Below are positions 9,029 through 17,881 of a DNA stretch of 64,000 nucleotides, piece after piece (the stretch's first letter is position 1; each line of letters starts with the position of its first letter). The position numbers and the translations under genes are program-made. The notes beneath the pieces were generated by a model. That model saw only the letters and a program-made list of their open reading frames with translations, was not told the origin of the DNA and did no database searches. The stretch is from JAVVUJ01 sp964461765. GTDB taxonomy: Bacteria; Bacillota; Clostridia; Peptostreptococcales; Anaerovoracaceae. The stretch is taken from contig CAYWVS010000006.1 in NCBI GenBank assembly GCA_964461765.1, positions 1 through 64,000 of the forward strand, read 5' to 3'.

Positions 9029-9285
9029 AGCAAACTCTCCTCTTACAAATGCTTTATCGTATTTTTTAGATAACTTAAATTTGATTTGCAACTCTTCATG
9101 CAAGATATAAATTGATTTTATTTAAAAAAGTTTTTAAAGTCAAGAAATTTAAAAAATCTATTGATAAACTTTTCTTTGTAAAATAAACTAAGGGGTAGAA
9201 GGTATTGAAGGGAGCTGCAGCAAGTATTGATGTTTTCCATGGAGCAGAAGCTCAAGGAGATTTACAAAATATAGGAGGAAGTCTT

Positions 9286-10074
9286 ATGATCAAAGTTGAA
9301 AAGGAAAGGCTATGGGAAATAAAGAAGATGTTTGAAGGAATTCAAGATTCTATGGTGATTGCTTGCATCCAGGGGTACATGGGGGAGGCCTATGTGGATC
9401 AACTGCCGCATCCAACTGTGGGACTTATCGTAAGTGGTGAGTATAGTTTTTTCGCCGGTAATGGGAATTCGGAGGAAGCGGTTAGATTGGTGGACAATTT
9501 GTTTCAGTTAAACCCTAGCACAGAAACGGTTTGCATTTTTTCTGATGATGAGGCGGAATGGGAAGAGACTTTAATGAAAGTAGAAAAGAACCACCCTGTT
9601 GCAGTACCTCGCTATGGTATTGTGCAAAAGGATTACATTTTTGATGAAAATCTTCTAAATAATTTTATTGAAAAGTTACCAAAGAGTTATGAATTAACTA
9701 TGTTTGATGAAAAGCTGTATCAGCAGGCAATGGCAGAGGATTGGTCAAAGGAGTTTTGTGAAACCTTTGATTCGGCAGAGGACTACATAAATCGTGGCTT
9801 TGGTTGTGCCATTGTACATAAGGGGAAATTGGTAGCAGGGACATCCACCATGACGGTTTATGATGGGGGAGCAGAAGTACAAGTTGCAACCCACCCCGAG
9901 TTTCGCAAAAAAGGTTTGGCCATGGTTAGTGCAGCAGCATTTTTACTGGAATCCCAGAAACTAAAGATTAGGGCGTGTTGGGATGCCGCAAATTTGATAT
10001 CAAAGAAGATGGCATTAGCCTTAGGTTATGAATATAAAGGGGAGTACACTACGATTCATATGCATAAGGGTTAA
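9286..10074 (+). CDS. GNAT acetyltransferase (GNAT_acetyltran / PF12746-like)
   Basis: This 262-residue protein is read from the ATG at 9286, which has AGGAGGAAG at the correct distance; an in-frame TTG upstream at 9205 lacks such a site. The N-terminal half (residues 1-130) is the family's non-catalytic lobe. The C-terminal half carries the acetyl-CoA site: GCAIVHKGKLVAGTSTMTVY, VQVATHPEFRKKGLA (RxxGxA), then DAANLISKKMALALGYE. The acceptor is unknown. It is monocistronic between divergently oriented neighbours. Confidence 0.85.
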   Translation: MIKVEKERLWEIKKMFEGIQDSMVIACIQGYMGEAYVDQLPHPTVGLIVSGEYSFFAGNGNSEEAVRLVDNLFQLNPSTETVCIFSDDEAEWEETLMKVEKNHPVAVPRYGIVQKDYIFDENLLNNFIEKLPKSYELTMFDEKLYQQAMAEDWSKEFCETFDSAEDYINRGFGCAIVHKGKLVAGTSTMTVYDGGAEVQVATHPEFRKKGLAMVSAAAFLLESQKLKIRACWDAANLISKKMALALGYEYKGEYTTIHMHKG

Positions 10075-10122
10075 AACCATTTTGATTAACTAAATCATGA
10101 ATTAAGCCCACATTAAAGAAGT

Positions 10123-11004
10123 TTATTTATTTAAGCACCACCACAGCTTATTTTCCACAAATGATGGATGCATCTCCTGACGATCGTGTAGATACGCCAG
10201 ATAAGAGCGAATGGTACTGCCTACAAGAACATTTTGGTTAAAATCCATGGTCAGTCCATAGTGGTCAAAAACTTCTTTAAGAATATCATCAAATGTAATT
10301 GGAATAGCACAAATGCTTTTCAAAAGCTCATATATTTCTTCAACTTTTTCTAAATTGATTTTTACAAGGGATTGGATGTCCTCCGTGGGTTCTGCATGAG
10401 CGGGTATGAACAGTTTGCCTTTCAACTGATTTACAGTGTGTAAGCTTTCAATGTATCCTGCAACATCGTATAAAAATGCTACATGATACTTTTGGATAAT
10501 GGCTTCACTGGTCAGGCAATCTGCTAAAAACCAAACCTCATCGTCGGTTTTGAAAGCAACCATGGAAAAGGAATGCCCATCGATCCGAAGCATTTGCAAG
10601 CCTTCTGGTAGTACGGCTTCTGTCAACTCCTGGACATTGCTTGGCTGAGCATTCAAAAACTTGTTACGCAGTTCCTTACATGGGTAACCGCCATAAAGGA
10701 AAGATGACTCTAAAATGGGGAATTGTGTGAAAGCTGTATCCACTCCCACGGTATAAATTGCACAGTTTGTACGCTGCTGCAATAAATTGTTGCCGCCGAT
10801 ATGGTCGGCATGGGAATGGGTATTTAAAATCAATTTCAGAGTCCAACCGTTAGACTCCAAAATTTTAAGCACTTTTTTTCCTGCTTCCTTATCATTTCCG
10901 CTGTCTATTAAACAAACCTCAGTGTCATTGATTTTGTAAATGCCCATTTTTGCAGGGCAGTTGATATAATAGGTTTTTTGACCAACTTGTGTTAATTCGT
11001 ACAT
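10123..11004 (-). CDS. Metallo-beta-lactamase fold hydrolase
   Basis: The protein has 293 residues from the ATG at 11004 (AGAGGAC upstream). The metal-binding signature NTHSHADHIGGN (HxHxDH) lies near residue 65-76. Later ligands are DGHSFSM (His) and WFLADCLTS (Asp), and a C-terminal His occurs in FIPAHAEPTED. The fold binds two metal ions and hydrolyses thioesters, lactones or phosphodiesters; glyoxalase II-like enzymes are the closest general match. The C-terminal 80 residues form a helical, winged-helix-like region seen in some clostridial members. Confidence 0.87.
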   Translation of the reverse strand: MYELTQVGQKTYYINCPAKMGIYKINDTEVCLIDSGNDKEAGKKVLKILESNGWTLKLILNTHSHADHIGGNNLLQQRTNCAIYTVGVDTAFTQFPILESSFLYGGYPCKELRNKFLNAQPSNVQELTEAVLPEGLQMLRIDGHSFSMVAFKTDDEVWFLADCLTSEAIIQKYHVAFLYDVAGYIESLHTVNQLKGKLFIPAHAEPTEDIQSLVKINLEKVEEIYELLKSICAIPITFDDILKEVFDHYGLTMDFNQNVLVGSTIRSYLAYLHDRQEMHPSFVENKLWWCLNK

Positions 11005-11089
11005 GATTTTGTCCTCTATTTGCTTTCTTTCCAATAGTTTATCTAAAATTATAAATATCATATCTGATCTTTGCAACAATTTTTGACTA

Positions 11090-11203
11090 TTAAATTGGAT
11101 AAAAATAGGCATGATAGGCTAAGGCTTTGGTCAGATGAGTCTTCCCAACACTGGTAGATTCCGAAAGGATGAGATTGAAGACTTTTGAAGAATCTACAAA
11201 AGC
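11090..11203 (-). pseudogene. Remnant of an IS21-type IstB ATPase
   Basis: A 37-codon frame on the minus strand reads NLILSESTSVGKTHLTKALA around a Walker A motif (SVGKTHL). This closely follows the GPxGVGKTHLAxALG pattern of IstB helper proteins. It has no start codon, an upstream in-frame stop at 11204-11206 and a stop after about 37 residues, so it is a relic of an insertion sequence. Confidence 0.6.
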
Positions 11204-11208
11204 TTAGA

Positions 11209-11284
11209 AGTCTCTTATTTATTAATTTACTTTCTAACCCCAATATAGTCTCTTATTTATTAATTTACTTTCTAACCCCAATAT
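11209..11284. repeat. 38-bp tandem duplication
   Basis: Two identical 38-base copies stand head to tail (11209-11246 and 11247-11284), each ending in CTAACCCCAATAT. They lie immediately beside the IstB remnant, which suggests a target-region or replication-slippage scar. Confidence 0.85.
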
Positions 11285-11504
11285 GTTATCCTACTAAAGA
11301 GTTCACTCTATCTCAAGCTGTAACCCGGCAGGAGATAGGGCTGAAGGATTAGCAATATAGATTACCGCAAAATAAAAGAGGAGGAGGTTCATAACAGTAC
11401 AGGCAAAGGTTGGACCCGTATGGGAAATCTTCTAATTTTGATTGATTGATAAATTAGGTTGTACAAATTCCTGCGATTTTCATTATTGCTTTACTAAATA
11501 TTGA

Positions 11505-11560
11505 GTTGCCCTCACAGGTGACATACAGAACAGGAATCTTTGATTCCGCTATTTACATGC
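11505..11560 (-). repeat. Dispersed stem-loop repeat, copy 1
   Basis: The inverted repeat GGAATC-TTT-GATTCC at 11533-11547 is flanked by sequence that, read on the minus strand, resembles the element at 61526-61634 (CGGAATCAAAGATTCCT, then ATGTCACC, then a G-rich stretch and CTCAATAT). This shows a degenerate dispersed repeat. The rest of the 11005-11585 gap is AT-rich apart from the IstB remnant and the tandem duplication. Confidence 0.5.
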
Positions 11561-11585
11561 TAAAATATCGTATATGGAGCAAAAC

Positions 11586-12155
11586 ATGAGAATTAACAAC
11601 TTATTTAACACGCCTTATCCAAAGCAAACCCGATCTACTTCACAGCAAGTTAATACCTTTGCAAACACGCTGAATCAAGCCAATGCTACTGCGAAATCAG
11701 CTCAAACTGACACCTATTCAATGCCTACAAAAATTATGATGCCTAAAGAGAATACCCTTTTTTTCAATAAGACGGGCAATTATAGTTATGCGGAAAATTC
11801 AACAGAAGAAAATCCCATTATCTTAGTTGAAGGCTACGATGCTCAGGGTAACCGGTTTGAGACGAAAGTCAAGGTAAATGAGGTAAATCCTTATAATGCT
11901 ACTGAGATAGAAATGACAGCATTGGGAGTTCACACCGGCAAAATAAAAGGTCTTGAAAGTATGTTTGGGGCTATGCCTCTACATCGTAAACCCATGGGAA
12001 TGAATGAACGTGCAAATTTCATAGAGCTTTTTGCTAAAAATATCACCGACCAAAAAACAATAGGTCAACATCAAAATGCCGATAAGCTTCGTTCAAACAT
12101 GGAATTTTATATGGAATTTTGGAAAGGTAAAAACAAATTTCCCGGGAACTATTAA
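11586..12155 (+). CDS. Conserved hypothetical protein
   Basis: The protein has 189 residues from the ATG at 11586, which sits 6 bases after GGAG; an in-frame ATG at 11574 is inside that ribosome site. There is no signal peptide. The N-terminus is Ser/Thr/Gln/Asn-rich and probably disordered (residues 1-60). It is followed by a compact region (PIILVEGYDAQGNRFETKVKV) and a helical C-terminus. I recognise no named family or catalytic motif. It is monocistronic. Confidence 0.65.
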   Translation: MRINNLFNTPYPKQTRSTSQQVNTFANTLNQANATAKSAQTDTYSMPTKIMMPKENTLFFNKTGNYSYAENSTEENPIILVEGYDAQGNRFETKVKVNEVNPYNATEIEMTALGVHTGKIKGLESMFGAMPLHRKPMGMNERANFIELFAKNITDQKTIGQHQNADKLRSNMEFYMEFWKGKNKFPGNY

Positions 12156-12343
12156 AATACTCAGAAAATGATTTCATTTAAAACTGTCATGACTTAGCTG
12201 AAGTTAAAGATTTAGAATCTATTAAATAAAAAATTTTCGTATTTTACTTGGTTCCATTTTGTTTACTTAAGATAAGTTTATTTGCACATAATATATCAAC
12301 AATTACAAGTTAATTTTAAATAAAATTTTTAATATCAACCTTA

Positions 12344-12377
12344 AAAAAGAGATAGTCTCTAGTGCCTATCTCTTTTT
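12344..12377. terminator. Bidirectional rho-independent terminator
   Basis: The arms AAAAAGAGATAG (12344-12355) and CTATCTCTTTTT (12366-12377) form a 12-base hairpin between the convergent genes at 11586 and 12449. Confidence 0.85.
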
Positions 12378-12448
12378 GAATCCTTCAATTTCCAAGGTTT
12401 TTATTGTGGAAAATAAAGTTTAGATCCATATACTTGAATTTCAAAGAA

Positions 12449-13264
12449 CTACTTAGAAAGCTTAAACCAAATTCCTCCGGTTCCATCGTAACTGCCTCCA
12501 AATAATAATTTGGGGTTGGGGTCGGATTGGCTTACCTGGAAAGCAATATACCCTTCCTTGGTTCCCCCTGCATATACTTTACCCTCTAAAACCGGATCCG
12601 GCTTGACAACAGAGTTCGTTTTGTATTCTGAATTATCAGAAGAAAATGCTTTAAACTGGCTATATTGGCTAAGGCTTAATGCACCATCATTTTTTACTGA
12701 GTTTACAGCTACGTTCACTTTCACTAAGACATACTCAGAACCTGCATCGGCTTCTTGATTGAACATATTTGCTTCTTTTATTTTTAGCCATGCTTCATTT
12801 CCTCGTAAAAGCTCAGTGATGGTTACAGTTGCATTATATTCTTCAGAGAAGCTTTTATAAGCGATTGTTTGTGACGCATTCATGGGTGCGGGATTGCTTC
12901 TACTAAATACGGTTGCTTGAGGTGGAGTGGGTGGAGGATTATTAGTATTCTGAAGTACACCTTCTGGAACAGTGCCTAAATATACCGAATTGGTAGCGTT
13001 ATGCCAATACACATCCATACTGACAGCATCAGCTACAGCACGTACCGGTAAATAAGTGGATCCGTTATACAGAAAAGGTTCTACAGTGTTTTCCTTAGCA
13101 TCTTTTAAATTAGCTTGTACACCATTTACAAAAACTTTAATATTTTTATAAGTGATAGCAGCATTTTGTGTGCCTACAGATGCAAATACGGACAGCGTGG
13201 TTGCAAACAATAACATCATGACTACAATTCCGGAAATGAATCCTTTCAACGTTTCTCTTGACAT
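12449..13264 (-). CDS. Exported stalk-domain protein
   Basis: This 271-residue secreted protein has a signal peptide in residues 1-29 (ending SVFASVGT). A copper-amine-oxidase-type stalk domain follows at about residues 38-100 (KVFVNGVQANLKDA; YNGSTYLPVRAVADAVSMDV; NSVYLG). After a Pro/Asn linker comes a C-terminal beta domain resembling DUF4352 (EYVLVKVNVAVNSVKNDG... GYIAFQVSQSDPNPKLLFGG). It is probably a cell-envelope protein of unknown ligand. AGGAGG precedes the start. Confidence 0.82.
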   Translation of the reverse strand: MSRETLKGFISGIVVMMLLFATTLSVFASVGTQNAAITYKNIKVFVNGVQANLKDAKENTVEPFLYNGSTYLPVRAVADAVSMDVYWHNATNSVYLGTVPEGVLQNTNNPPPTPPQATVFSRSNPAPMNASQTIAYKSFSEEYNATVTITELLRGNEAWLKIKEANMFNQEADAGSEYVLVKVNVAVNSVKNDGALSLSQYSQFKAFSSDNSEYKTNSVVKPDPVLEGKVYAGGTKEGYIAFQVSQSDPNPKLLFGGSYDGTGGIWFKLSK

Positions 13265-13554
13265 TTATTTCCTCCTTATTATCTTGCCTAAGCCCTATGC
13301 TTAGTTTTAGTTTGCTACTAATTATAGCAATAAAATTATACACCACTTTTACGAAACTCTCCATATAAGATTTGAAAATCAGGTAAATCTTTGTGTTTTT
13401 TGAGTTTGTTTTAATGTAAAATTTTGATATTTTAAGTAGAAGTTCAATACGAAAAACGTCTCAGGAATTGATGGAATCAAAGAACAAAAAAATCGACACA
13501 AACACCTTTGTAATTTCTACAAAATAATTTTAATTTTTTTGTCACAAGAACTAA

Positions 13555-13582
13555 TTGAAACAATTTATAAAAGGCATACAAT
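13555..13582 (+). promoter_or_regulatory. Probable sigma-A promoter for the amidohydrolase gene
   Basis: TTGAAA (13555-13560), a 16-base spacer and TACAAT (13577-13582) are each one base from consensus and lie 77 bases before the start. The rest of the 394-base divergent region 13265-13658 shows nothing else I can name. Confidence 0.55.
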
Positions 13583-13658
13583 GAAATTAACATAAAAGTT
13601 GTCGGCACTTTGCTGCCACTATTAGGTATGGGAGCAAAAAAAGATTTGGAGGTATTAC

Positions 13659-15260
13659 ATGCAAGGGATCATCAACGCAAATATCTATACCATGGATGAA
13701 GCAAAACCAAATGCAGAAGCCATGTTATTTGAGCAGGGAAAAATTACTTTTATAGGATCCAATCAAGAGGCTTTGGAAAAAATGAACGGCAATGGAGAGG
13801 TATTGGATTTACAGGGAAAGACGGTGATTCCCGGATTCAATGACGCTCATGTACATTTTCTTAAAGGCGGACAAAGTCTATCTTATATTGATTTGACCAA
13901 ATGCAGATCAGTAGAAGAAATCATTAGGCAGGGCAAAAACTATTTAGAAACCCACAACTTACCCGAAGGAACTTGGATCATGGGGAGAGGATGGGATCAA
14001 TTTCTCTTTGAAAATCCTGTATTTCCTACAAAGCACGATTTGGATCAAATTTCCGACAAATACCCTATCGCTTTTGTCCGAAGCTGTGAGCACGCTATCC
14101 TTGTGAACTCTTTAGCAATTGAAAAATGCGGTGTGGCAAAGGACAGTCCACAACCGGCAGGGGGAGAATACGGCAAGTTCCCGGATGGGGAATTGAACGG
14201 CCTTTTCGTGGATCTTGCCCGGGATGTGATTTATGACCAGATTCCGGAACCTGACAAAGATCAGATCAAAGAGCTGATCAAGCTGTCACTAAATGTTGCG
14301 GCGGAAAAGGGTGTAACCTCCATTCAGACAGATGATTTCTGGTCTATTGCCAGCAAAGACTACAGGAAGGTGATTCAGGCATATCAGGAGCTGGAGAAGG
14401 AAGGTGCCTTAACAGCACGTATTTATGAACAGTGCGTTTTGGAAAAAGAGGAAGCTTTGGATGTCTTTCTTGCAGAGGGTTATAAGACCGGGCAAGGCAG
14501 TGACTTCTTTAAAATCGGTCCTTTTAAAATGTTTGCTGATGGAGGTGTTGGCGTAGGAAGTGCCTACTTGTTTGAGCCTTATCAGGACGAACCTGATCAA
14601 TATGGATGCTTAAATTATCCTGTAGAAACCATGAAAGGGATGATGAAAAAAGCTCAGGATGCAGGGATGCAGTTGACAGCACATGCCATTGGTGACAAAG
14701 CAACAAGCATTTGTTTGGACATTTTTCAGGAACTGGGAGCAGAGCGAGCTTCTGTAATTCACGCTCACTTATTGACACCGCAACTCTTGAGGCAATTTGC
14801 TGAGAATGAGGTAATTACCATAGGAGATGCGGTGGAGATGATAGACGATATGCCTATGTTTGAGCGAAGGCTGGGAAAAGAAAGAGAGAGGCTTGGTTAT
14901 AACTATCGAACCTTGTTAGACCTCAAAGGCAAGTTGGCGATGGCTTCTGACTGGCCTGTCAGCCAGATTTCCCCCATCACAAATCTATACACGGCGGTAA
15001 CTCGAAGGGATGCCAACCATTTGCCAAAGGACGGCTGGATTCCGGAAGAAAAAATTATGGTTGAGGAAGCCCTCAAGGCGTATACTGTAGGTTCGGCCTA
15101 TTGCTCCTATGAGGAGGATCGAAAAGGTACGTTGACAGCCGGAAAACTGGCGGATTTCGTGGTTTTGTCTCATGACATTCTGCAAATAAGCGTGGATGAC
15201 ATCCCTCTGGTACAGGTGGAGAAAACCTTTGTGAACGGCCAGGAAGTTTTTTCAAAGTAA
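13659..15260 (+). CDS. Amidohydrolase family protein, YtcJ-like
   Basis: This 533-residue metal-dependent hydrolase of the amidohydrolase_3 subgroup has the metal-binding HxH in FNDAHVHFLKGG near residue 63-74. Further ligand motifs are LTAHAIGDKA, VIHAHLL and ASDWPVS, and the C-terminal beta-sandwich segment is GTLTAGKLADFVVLSHDI. Length matches YtcJ-type proteins (about 530). The family hydrolyses amides or related bonds in the cytoplasm; the substrate here cannot be predicted. GGAGG precedes the start. It is transcribed toward pylSc but separated from it by a strong terminator. Confidence 0.9.
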   Translation: MQGIINANIYTMDEAKPNAEAMLFEQGKITFIGSNQEALEKMNGNGEVLDLQGKTVIPGFNDAHVHFLKGGQSLSYIDLTKCRSVEEIIRQGKNYLETHNLPEGTWIMGRGWDQFLFENPVFPTKHDLDQISDKYPIAFVRSCEHAILVNSLAIEKCGVAKDSPQPAGGEYGKFPDGELNGLFVDLARDVIYDQIPEPDKDQIKELIKLSLNVAAEKGVTSIQTDDFWSIASKDYRKVIQAYQELEKEGALTARIYEQCVLEKEEALDVFLAEGYKTGQGSDFFKIGPFKMFADGGVGVGSAYLFEPYQDEPDQYGCLNYPVETMKGMMKKAQDAGMQLTAHAIGDKATSICLDIFQELGAERASVIHAHLLTPQLLRQFAENEVITIGDAVEMIDDMPMFERRLGKERERLGYNYRTLLDLKGKLAMASDWPVSQISPITNLYTAVTRRDANHLPKDGWIPEEKIMVEEALKAYTVGSAYCSYEEDRKGTLTAGKLADFVVLSHDILQISVDDIPLVQVEKTFVNGQEVFSK

Positions 15261-15307
15261 AAATCAAGTAGTTTTAGATATAATTCATTTATAAATATGA
15301 AAAAATC

Positions 15308-15337
15308 AAGGCGATAGAAATATTTTATCGCCTTTTT
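15308..15337 (+). terminator. Rho-independent terminator after the amidohydrolase
   Basis: The stem AAGGCGATA / TATCGCCTT (15308-15316 and 15326-15334) is followed by a T-run. It separates the amidohydrolase from the pyl genes. Confidence 0.88.
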
Positions 15338-15340
15338 AAG

Positions 15341-15450
15341 ATATGAAATCTAACATCTAGCATAAATGTTTTATCGTCTTTTAAATATAAAATCTAACAT
15401 AAATTTTTTATCATATTTTTAAATATAAAATCTAACATAAATGTTTTATA
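15341..15450 (+). repeat. Three imperfect about 40-bp direct repeats upstream of pylSc
   Basis: The core AAATCTAACAT occurs at 15346, 15390 and 15429, each followed by a TAAAT-TTTTAT-rich stretch (spacing 44 and 39 bases). The repeats fill the space between the terminator and the pylSc promoter. Function is unknown; they could be binding sites or AT-rich slippage products. Confidence 0.6.
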
Positions 15451-15517
15451 AGAAGCATTAACTTTATAATTTTTAGTTAAAAAATTTATTGACATTATAA
15501 ATATAAAAATTTCATAG

Positions 15518-15546
15518 ATGACAACTTTTAAATTTAAGTATATAAT
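15518..15546 (+). promoter_or_regulatory. Sigma-A promoter of pylSc
   Basis: ATGACA (15518-15523), a 17-base spacer and a perfect TATAAT (15541-15546) lie 54 bases before the pylSc start. This suggests vegetative expression of the synthetase core, unlike the sigma-54 promoter of the methyltransferase operon. Confidence 0.6.
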
Positions 15547-15599
15547 TTAAAACATTATAAATATTAAAAATATTTAAACTATTCAAAAGGGAGGATTCC

Positions 15600-16442
15600 A
15601 TGGATGTAGGCTTTACAATTACACAGAAGCAGAGGCTTGTGGAACTTAACGGAAACCCTGAGGCTGTACAGCGTCAATTCAGTTCTGCGGAAGAACGCAA
15701 CTGGGCTTTCAAAGAATCAGAACGGGAGTTAATCAAGGAACAAAAAAGAAAACTGCGGAAGCTACTAGAAGAAGAACACCAAGGCTTGAGCTTAAAAATT
15801 GAAAGCCAACTTAGAGAATGGCTCAAAAATGAAGAGGGATTTACTCAGGTTGCAACCCCTGCCATCATTTCTTCGAAGAAATTGGAAAATATGGGAATTC
15901 ATGGGGAACATCCCTTGCGTCGACAGGTTTTCTGGCTTGATGAAAAAAATTGCCTTCGACCCATGTTAGCACCTAACCTATACGAAGTAATGAGGGATTT
16001 ACGCAGAATTACAGGACAGCCCGTGCGAATCTTTGAAATTGGTTCCTGCTTTCGCAAAGAGTCTCAGGGTGCACAGCACATGAATGAATTCACCATGCTC
16101 AATTTAGTTGAACTGGCAGGAGTGGAGGAGGGCGATCAAATGGAGAGGCTAAAGGAACTGGCCAAAGGTGCTATGAAGGCTGTGGGAGTCCAAGACTACG
16201 AGTTAAGAGCGGAGAGTTCCGAGGTATACGGAGAAACCTTGGATATTGAAATCAACGGAACGGAAGTGGCTTCAGGGGCATACGGACCCCACTTTTTGGA
16301 CAGTAAATGGGGAATCTTTGATACTTGGGTAGGAATTGGATTTGGCATTGAAAGAATCACTATGGTTTCCGGGAATTATCAGACTATAAAACACGGTGGC
16401 AAAAGCATTTCTTACATAGATGGTGTTCCCTTAAATTTGTAA
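15600..16442 (+). CDS. pylSc: Pyrrolysyl-tRNA synthetase, catalytic domain (PylSc)
   Basis: This 280-residue class II aminoacyl-tRNA synthetase core charges tRNA-Pyl with pyrrolysine. Motif 2 is visible as FEIGSCFRKESQGAQHMNEF (about residues 146-165), with the preceding LRPMLAPNLYEVMRDL of the amino-acid pocket and motif 3 GFGIERITMV near the end. It lacks the N-terminal tRNA-binding domain found in archaeal PylS. That domain is a separate gene at 17529, as is usual in bacteria; Desulfitobacterium PylSc is of similar length. GGGAGG precedes the ATG. It heads the pylSc-pylD-pylSn group with its own sigma-A promoter. Confidence 0.95.
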   Translation: MDVGFTITQKQRLVELNGNPEAVQRQFSSAEERNWAFKESERELIKEQKRKLRKLLEEEHQGLSLKIESQLREWLKNEEGFTQVATPAIISSKKLENMGIHGEHPLRRQVFWLDEKNCLRPMLAPNLYEVMRDLRRITGQPVRIFEIGSCFRKESQGAQHMNEFTMLNLVELAGVEEGDQMERLKELAKGAMKAVGVQDYELRAESSEVYGETLDIEINGTEVASGAYGPHFLDSKWGIFDTWVGIGFGIERITMVSGNYQTIKHGGKSISYIDGVPLNL

Positions 16443-16649
16443 TTTAAGATTAAATATATAAAAGCTTAGACTTTTGACTGAATGGTTTTAAATTTATGAT
16501 AATAGAGTCAGAATGATTCTATTACTTATAAAATAAATCAATGGCATGTAAATATTAAATGAATAATATTTTTAATTTGGTCTTCGCATTATTTATCTCT
16601 TAAAAATTAACATATTGTTAATTGTAAAATTTTAAATTAAGGAGTGCAT

Positions 16650-17516
16650 ATGACGAGATTAAAAGAGGACTGGATTCATGATATGGCGGAAAGCCTAAAC
16701 ACTTACGACGAAGAGCTTGCACGCAAGATTGGAGGCGGACTTAGGAAGCTTTGTGCCAATGTGACTTCTTTAACAACAATAGAAAGTTTGGGAAAAGACG
16801 AAATTGGAAAGCTTTGTCCTAATGTACCAGGTGCCTCTTGTGAGGAATTTGAAAGTGCGGCAAAAACCCTTCAAGTGGCGGTGGTGCCTGTAATTGCAGG
16901 AATGGGTGTAATCGGAAGCTTTGCAGATTCCGTAGCAGCTATACTGAGGCACTTGGGTGCTAATACATATGTAACGGACTCCACTGACATAGATGGAATT
17001 GCAGAAGCCTATGAAAGAGGAGCAGATGTGATCTTTGCCGCCGACGATAACCGTTATATTGCATTTCATACTCATTGCCAAAGAATGGTGGATAACAACT
17101 ATGCCACTCCCTTGGGGTACGTTATTGCCATGGAAATGGCTACAGGGATACTGAAGGATAAAGGGGTGTTGGTCATAGGGTATGGTGTGATAGGGCAGAA
17201 CTTCTGCCAAATCCTTAGGAGAAAAGGAGCCGATGTAACTGTGTTGGAAACAGATACCCTTCGAAGCGATCAGGCTCATGAAGATGGCTTTAAAATCTTA
17301 CATGATCCGGCGGGAATTCGTCAGTATTCCTACGTGTTTGATGCCACCAATGGAGGAGGATGGTTGGAAAAAAGCATGCTACAAGAAAATGTATGGATCA
17401 GTGCACCGGGAGTTCCGGTATCTCTGGATGAAGAGGCACAGGAAATATTCAAGGATCGAATCATCCACGATTACCTGCAAATTGGTACAGCAACGATGCT
17501 GGCTCTCATGGTTTAG
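16650..17516 (+). CDS. pylD: Pyrrolysine synthase dehydrogenase PylD
   Basis: PylD oxidises 3-methylornithyl-N6-lysine to a semialdehyde that cyclises to pyrrolysine, the last step of the pathway. The protein has 288 residues from the ATG at 16650 (AAGGAG upstream; the GTG at 16644 overlaps that site). The N-terminal helical substrate domain has VPVIAGMGVIGSFADSVAAI near residue 75-95. The Rossmann NAD-binding loop is VLVIGYGVIGQNFCQILRRKGADV (GxGxxG), followed by FDATNGGGWLE. The stop is TAG, and four sense codons later pylSn starts in the same frame, so any amber readthrough would fuse PylD to PylSn. Confidence 0.94.
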   Translation: MTRLKEDWIHDMAESLNTYDEELARKIGGGLRKLCANVTSLTTIESLGKDEIGKLCPNVPGASCEEFESAAKTLQVAVVPVIAGMGVIGSFADSVAAILRHLGANTYVTDSTDIDGIAEAYERGADVIFAADDNRYIAFHTHCQRMVDNNYATPLGYVIAMEMATGILKDKGVLVIGYGVIGQNFCQILRRKGADVTVLETDTLRSDQAHEDGFKILHDPAGIRQYSYVFDATNGGGWLEKSMLQENVWISAPGVPVSLDEEAQEIFKDRIIHDYLQIGTATMLALMV

Positions 17517-17528
17517 AAGGAGGGACAA

Positions 17529-17867
17529 ATGGCAGAGGAAAAAAAACGGTATTTCAGAAAACATGTAGAATTATTTCTCCTGTTGGATAAGATGAAGCTT
17601 TGGCCTTCAAGGACGGGAATTTTGCATGGAATTCGAGAAGTAGAAAAGAGAGGGGATTACGCACAAGTGACCACTCATTGCGGAAAGACCTTTCGAGTAT
17701 ATAATTCAAAGGCTTCCAGAGCAGCCAGATGGCTGCGGAATAAGTGGGTGGAAAAACCCTGCAAGGATTGTAAAGTGCCACAATGGAAGTTGGAAAAATA
17801 CTCCTCAACCTTTTTTTCTACTCATTATGGAAGTGATTTAAAGGTGAGGGACAAAACGGAATCATAG
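17529..17867 (+). CDS. pylSn: Pyrrolysyl-tRNA synthetase, N-terminal tRNA-binding domain (PylSn)
   Basis: This 112-residue basic protein binds tRNA-Pyl tightly and enhances charging by PylSc. It matches bacterial PylSn in length and pattern: RKHVELFLLLDKMKLWPSRTG, then TTHCGKTFRVYNSKASRAARWLRN, then the Cys pair KPCKDCKVP, which with the His/Cys of the TTHC segment could form its zinc site. GGAGGG lies before the ATG. It follows pylD by 12 bases in the same frame and itself ends in TAG (11 further sense codons before TGA). Confidence 0.93.
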   Translation: MAEEKKRYFRKHVELFLLLDKMKLWPSRTGILHGIREVEKRGDYAQVTTHCGKTFRVYNSKASRAARWLRNKWVEKPCKDCKVPQWKLEKYSSTFFSTHYGSDLKVRDKTES

Positions 17868-17881
17868 GATAGAGGGTTATT

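Noticed and set aside
14985..15267. Minus-strand open frames opposite the amidohydrolase
   Set aside because: They are shadows of the coding strand, with no ribosome sites or recognisable protein features.
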